Below are positions 60,477 to 64,000 of a stretch of 64,000 nucleotides of DNA, one piece after another. The translations under genes were made by a program, and so were the position numbers. Source of the stretch: REEB506 sp040381035 (GTDB lineage Bacteria; Pseudomonadota; Alphaproteobacteria; Caulobacterales; Aquidulcibacteraceae); NCBI GenBank assembly GCA_040381035.1, contig JBEIHY010000007.1, positions 1 to 64,000 on the forward strand. The letters are read 5' to 3'. The notes below the pieces were generated by a model. The model did no database searches and was not told the DNA's origin. It saw only the letters and a program-made list of their open reading frames with translations. Every line of letters starts with the position of its first letter. Position 1 is the stretch's first letter.

Positions 60477-61643
60477 ATGGATTTCACTCTGAGCGACGAG
60501 CAGCGCGCGATCGTCGATGGCGTCGGCAAAATCTGCGCCAAGTATGACGATCAGTTCTGGCTGAAGGCCGACGAAACCGGCGCTTTCCCCGAGGCCTTTG
60601 TCGCTGATCTCGCCGCCGCCGGCTGGCTCGGCGTGGCGATGCCGGAAGCCTATGGCGGGGCAGGGCTTGGGCTGACCGAAGCTTCGCTGATGATGCACGC
60701 CATCACCCGCTCCGGCGCGGGCTTTTCCGGCGCGAGCGCGATCCACATCAATATCTTTGGGCCGATGCCGGTGGTGAAATTCGGCACGGAAGAGCAGAAA
60801 AAACGTCTGCTCCCGCCGGTGATCGCGGGCGACGACAAGGTCTGTTTCGCTGTCACCGAACCGAATTCCGGCCTCGACACCTCCTCACTGGAAACCCGCG
60901 CCGAGAAGGTTTCGGGCGGCTATCGCATCACCGGCCGAAAAATCTGGACCACCGGCGCCCAGCGCGCCAACAAGATCATGATCCTGGCGCGGACAACGCC
61001 GAAGGACCAAGCCGCCAAGCCAACCCAAGGCTTGAGCCTGTTCTACACTGACCTTGATCGCACACGGATCGAAGCCAATCCCATTCCCAAGATGGGCCGC
61101 AAGGCGGTTGAGTGCAACACGCTCTTTATCGAGGACTTGTTCGTGCCCGACGCCGATTTGATCGGCGACGAAGGCAAAGGCTTTCAGATTATCTTGAGCG
61201 GGCTCAATCCGGAGCGGGTCTTGTTCGCCGTCGAAGCCGTCGGCTTGGGCCAGGCGGCGCTCGCTAAGGCCGCCCTTTACGCGCGCGAGCGCGTCGTGTT
61301 TGGCCGCCCGATTGGCCAGAACCAGGGCGTGGCCCATCCTTTGGCGAAAAGCTGGGCCGAACTGGAAGCCGCCAATCTTTTGGCGTTCAAAGCAGCAGCC
61401 CTTTACGATGCCGGCCTTGAGTGCGGCGCAGAAGCCAATGCCGCGAAATATCTCGGCGCGGAGGCGGGCTTCACAGCGTGCGAGGCCGCCGTGCTCGCCC
61501 ATGGCGGCATGGGCTACGCCAAGGAATATTCGGTGGAGCGCTATTTCCGCGAAGCGATGATCGCACGGATTGCGCCGGTCTCGCGCGAGATGATCTTGAA
61601 CTTCATTGCCGAGCGCGTGCTGGCTCTGCCGAAGAGCTACTAA
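60477..61643 (+). CDS. Acyl-CoA dehydrogenase
   Basis: A 388-residue flavoenzyme. The three-domain fold is visible: N-terminal helical domain, beta domain with VCFAVTEPNSGLDTSSLETRA (FAD/substrate loop) and KIWTTGA, and a C-terminal helical domain ending in VLAHGGMGYAKEYSVERYFR. The YEGTN catalytic site of medium-chain enzymes is replaced by IAPVSRE; instead Glu246 in LNPERVLFA is where isovaleryl- and long-chain enzymes carry their base, so activity is expected. The substrate is not deducible. It starts 3 bases after serS and may share its transcript. Confidence 0.9.
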   Translation: MDFTLSDEQRAIVDGVGKICAKYDDQFWLKADETGAFPEAFVADLAAAGWLGVAMPEAYGGAGLGLTEASLMMHAITRSGAGFSGASAIHINIFGPMPVVKFGTEEQKKRLLPPVIAGDDKVCFAVTEPNSGLDTSSLETRAEKVSGGYRITGRKIWTTGAQRANKIMILARTTPKDQAAKPTQGLSLFYTDLDRTRIEANPIPKMGRKAVECNTLFIEDLFVPDADLIGDEGKGFQIILSGLNPERVLFAVEAVGLGQAALAKAALYARERVVFGRPIGQNQGVAHPLAKSWAELEAANLLAFKAAALYDAGLECGAEANAAKYLGAEAGFTACEAAVLAHGGMGYAKEYSVERYFREAMIARIAPVSREMILNFIAERVLALPKSY

Positions 61644-61694
61644 CCTTTCGTTCACGATCGCCCGGCATTTTCTGCCGAGCAAACGGAGCGACTC

Positions 61695-62492
61695 GTGGCC
61701 GCTGTCGAACGAACCATGCAGACAGCGATTGTGGCCGCGCTCACCCGTGCGTCGAACGCAACTGGCGTGGATTTCCAGCACCTCGTTGATGTCGCCAGGC
61801 GCGAATCGAGCCTCAATCCCAACGCACGCGCCGCAACATCGAGTGCGGCGGGCATGTTCCAGTTCATTGAAAGCACATGGCTGGAAATGATCGCCAAACA
61901 TGGCGACAAGCATGGTCTTGGGGCGCAAGTTGGCCAGATCGATTTGAGCGGCGCCCGCCCGCGCGTGGGCGATCCCGAAGCGCGCAAGGCAATCCTTGAT
62001 CTGCGCTTTGATCCCGAAATCGCCGCGCGCATGGCCGGTGAATTCACCCGCGACAACGCCGCCCGCTTGGAAAAACGCCTGGGCCGGGCGCCGAGCGCGG
62101 GCGAGCTTTATGCCGCCCATGTCATGGGCGCGGCCGGCGCCTTGCGGCTGATCTCGGCCGCACAGAATAACGCGCCGGACGCGAGCGCGATCTTTCCGCG
62201 TGAAGCGGCGGCCAATCGCGGGCTGTTTTTCTCGCGCGACGGTGAGGCCCGCAGCGCTCAGCAGCTGCTCGACCGCTTGGCCCAGGCCGCCAACGGCCCA
62301 CAAAGTCCGGTACGGCGCCAAGAATCTGGCCCTGATCTGCGGCCACGGCTGGACCCAGAGCCGGTTACGCCGGCGCAGCTTCTGCTGGCGCTTGGCGGCA
62401 TCGAGTTGGCGGAGGGATCCTCCTTATCCGGACAGTCTGGATTGCTGCGGCTTTTGGCCAACGACGCTTATCGCCGCTCTGGCCCACGCTAA
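61695..62492 (+). CDS. Lytic transglycosylase SLT-domain protein
   Basis: A 265-residue protein with a GTG start at 61695. No clear signal peptide is seen, though residues 8-20 are mildly hydrophobic. Residues about 25-150 form an SLT domain: ARRESSLNPNARA (catalytic Glu) and SAAGMFQFIESTWLEM, then GELYAAHVMGAAGALRLI. The linker and C-terminal tail are Ala/Pro-rich. It would cleave the MurNAc-GlcNAc bond with 1,6-anhydro formation; flagellar-assembly (FlgJ-like or RlpA-partner) roles are possible. The lack of an obvious export signal is odd for a wall enzyme; rod-type export is one possibility. Confidence 0.8.
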   Translation: MAAVERTMQTAIVAALTRASNATGVDFQHLVDVARRESSLNPNARAATSSAAGMFQFIESTWLEMIAKHGDKHGLGAQVGQIDLSGARPRVGDPEARKAILDLRFDPEIAARMAGEFTRDNAARLEKRLGRAPSAGELYAAHVMGAAGALRLISAAQNNAPDASAIFPREAAANRGLFFSRDGEARSAQQLLDRLAQAANGPQSPVRRQESGPDLRPRLDPEPVTPAQLLLALGGIELAEGSSLSGQSGLLRLLANDAYRRSGPR

Positions 62493-63166
62493 GGCGCGCG
62501 GCGGAATTCATAGGGCGGGCCGCCGGGCACTTTGAATGCGTACGCGCCATCAGCCATGATGCCCGCTTCGTTATAGAGCAGGCCGGTGGTCATCAAGGTA
62601 ACGCGCGCATCGATGCCCATCTTGCGCCCCGAGCGCGCCGAAATCTGGCATTGGCTTTCGTCGATCTTGGCGTCGAACGTGTTGGCGCTGGTGGGCGCGA
62701 CATAGAGGCCGCAGGCTTCGCCATAGCCGATCAGGTCTTCTGGCTTCAGAGCGGCGAAAGCGCCGGCCTGGGCGGCCTTTCCGGCGAACGGTTCGGGCGT
62801 TTTGAACGTGTAGAAATCCATCCGCACTTTACCAGCGGCGTCGGTGCGAAAGCTCCAAATCCGCTGCCGGCTGATTGCGCCTTGCGGGCCAGCGGCGCGC
62901 CATTCGACATAGATCACATGCGCGCCGATTGCCGGCGCTTCGATGCGGGCGAAGTGGGCATACTGGCGATCAAGCCAGGCATAAGCGTCACCCGCGACGG
63001 GCGGGCGCTTGAGCGCTTCGGGGGCTGCGTCATATTGCGCCTTGGTGTCCCAAGCGCCGACCAGGCCGCCGCTCAAAGCGGCCAAATCCGGGCGAGAAGG
63101 CGCAGACGGGGTCGAGGCGCAGGCCCCCAAGGCCATCACGGCTGCAATCGTCAGTGTTCGGATCAT
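62489..63166 (-). CDS. CpeT/CpcT-like lipoprotein
   Basis: A 225-residue protein with a lipoprotein signal (TIAAVMALGAC, cleavage before Cys16). The mature part resembles CpcT/CpeT chromophore-lyase family proteins: LVGAWDTKAQYDAAPEALKR near the start, RQRIWSFR and VRMDFYTFKTPEPF in the middle, and CGLYVAP. In cyanobacteria these attach phycobilins; in heterotrophs such as this the role is unknown, probably binding a hydrophobic ligand in the envelope. Its ATG overlaps the stop of the amine-oxidase gene (ATGA), so they are coupled. The family match is from memory and should be tested. Confidence 0.65.
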   Translation of the reverse strand: MIRTLTIAAVMALGACASTPSAPSRPDLAALSGGLVGAWDTKAQYDAAPEALKRPPVAGDAYAWLDRQYAHFARIEAPAIGAHVIYVEWRAAGPQGAISRQRIWSFRTDAAGKVRMDFYTFKTPEPFAGKAAQAGAFAALKPEDLIGYGEACGLYVAPTSANTFDAKIDESQCQISARSGRKMGIDARVTLMTTGLLYNEAGIMADGAYAFKVPGGPPYEFRRAP

Positions 63167-64000
63167 TTGCGCGCCTCACTTGCCTCAAAAACCTGCAAGG
63201 CGGCGGATTCGCCGCTTTCAAAGGCTCCCTCCATCCCGGTATTGAGATAGGACAAGTGCTCTCCGGCAAAATGAAGGCGTCCGGCCCGCGCGCCCATGAC
63301 GCCCGCCCAGTCCTTCACCTGGCCCGGGCCCCAATGCATATAGGCGCCGCCGGCAAGCGGATTATCGGCTGTCCAGCGCACGACGCGCAAAAGCCGCACC
63401 TTGCCTTCGCTGGCCGGGCGCAGGCGCATGATCTCGGAGCGAACCAATGTTTCCAGCTCAGCGTCTGATTTGCCTCTTAGCGCCATTGCGCCGGTTCCAT
63501 TGATCCAGCTCAGCAGCAGGCCACTGGGCTGGCGGGTGGCGCGGTCGCGGCCGACAAATACGCGCTCAAGCGGGCCATCGGTCCACATCTCGGCTGGACG
63601 GCCATCCTTTTCCCAAAACGCAACATCCGCGGCGATGTGGAGTTGCAGGATTTGGGTATAGGGCAGGCCGGCAATGGCCGCGCGCTGCATCGGCGCGAGT
63701 GGCGCATCAAGCGCGACCCCGTTTAAGGCCGCAAAGGGAATTGTGCACACCACGAAGCCGGCGCGGACGCTCGCGCCGCTCGCCAAAGTCAATTCGGCGC
63801 CATTTCGTTTGGCGGTGATGCGGCTCACCTTCGCATTCAGACGCACTTCGCTCTTCAAACTTTTGGCCATCGCTTCTGGAACGCGCTGGGTTCCATCGCG
63901 CGCGACAATGATGGCGCCAAGTTCGCGGTCCATCGCAAAGACGGTGAGCGTGCGCCAAATGTTGATCATGGAATACGTGCTCAGCGCATTGGCGTTGAGG
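63163..64000 (-). CDS. FAD-dependent amine oxidase/desaturase-like, 5' end outside window
   Basis: About 279 residues of a protein continuing past the window edge, open to 64000. The visible part has VVCTIPFAALNGVAL (family substrate-domain strand), then a C-terminal segment AGRLHFAGEHLSYLNTGMEG, followed by AFESGESAA, the FAD-binding end of the flavin-containing amine oxidase family (with the Gly-Met-Glu-Gly-Ala signature). The N-terminal dinucleotide fold is not in view. Substrate unknown. It is translationally coupled to the CpeT-like lipoprotein gene. Confidence 0.85.
   Translation of the reverse strand, partial: LNANALSTYSMINIWRTLTVFAMDRELGAIIVARDGTQRVPEAMAKSLKSEVRLNAKVSRITAKRNGAELTLASGASVRAGFVVCTIPFAALNGVALDAPLAPMQRAAIAGLPYTQILQLHIAADVAFWEKDGRPAEMWTDGPLERVFVGRDRATRQPSGLLLSWINGTGAMALRGKSDAELETLVRSEIMRLRPASEGKVRLLRVVRWTADNPLAGGAYMHWGPGQVKDWAGVMGARAGRLHFAGEHLSYLNTGMEGAFESGESAALQVFEASEARK

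Noticed and set aside
60477..61643. Acyl-CoA dehydrogenase thought inactive for lack of the YEGTN glutamate
   Set aside because: Glu246 in LNPERVLFA sits where isovaleryl/long-chain enzymes carry the base, so the enzyme is probably active.

Overview
The window is G+C-rich chromosomal DNA from an alphaproteobacterium. Supporting markers are an NDUFS4-type 'ETC complex I' protein, a DUF2842 protein, the tig-clpP-clpX-lon-hup order, a COX15-type heme A synthase, and a Caulobacter-like run dgt / SPOR / nagZ / scpA / scpB / tatABC / serS. No species can be named from sequence alone.

Layout. 1-8.6 kb is an accessory-looking stretch: the start of an IS5-type transposase, an L,D-transpeptidase lipoprotein, a DUF5671 gene broken in at least four places, a DUF5132-like protein, a P2-type cation ATPase with a helical partner, a MazE/MazF pair with a perfect palindromic operator, and a decayed ParD/ParE-like remnant. 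gatB and a GST follow. 11.4-29.3 kb is a second accessory block: a Sel1 protein, a Wza-like/Wzz-like export pair with a degenerate kinase-like partner, an Sfp-type phosphopantetheinyl transferase, two overlapping genes for a hybrid NRPS-PKS line (A-T-KS-AT-T-AMT-C-A-T, then C-TE), and a divergent pair for an exported spermidine-synthase-like protein and an SMP-30-like protein.

29.3-64 kb is mostly core: tRNA-Pro and tRNA-Leu, tig, clpP, clpX, lon, hup; a zinc-uptake operon (small ORF, znuC, znuB, znuA, COG0523 GTPase, WD40) behind a Zur-box-like palindrome; a PAS histidine kinase; mannose-1-phosphate guanylyltransferase; a UbiA-like protein; a UMF1-type transporter; COX15; rplM-rpsI; argC; a nitroreductase; Sel1/ErpA; dgt, SPOR, nagZ, scpAB, tatABC, serS; an acyl-CoA dehydrogenase; an SLT transglycosylase; a CpeT-like lipoprotein and a partial amine oxidase.

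The most interesting system is the 15.4-27.1 kb assembly line. Domain order predicts an amino-acid starter extended with malonate, the beta-keto group transaminated in cis (a beta,gamma-diamino acid unit), then coupling to a second amino acid. Release would be by an unusual C-TE protein whose C domain lacks the HH of its catalytic motif and whose TE nucleophile elbow carries Cys instead of Ser. The PPTase gene beside it could prime the carriers, and the adjacent export genes, which lack glycosyltransferases, are candidate export partners.
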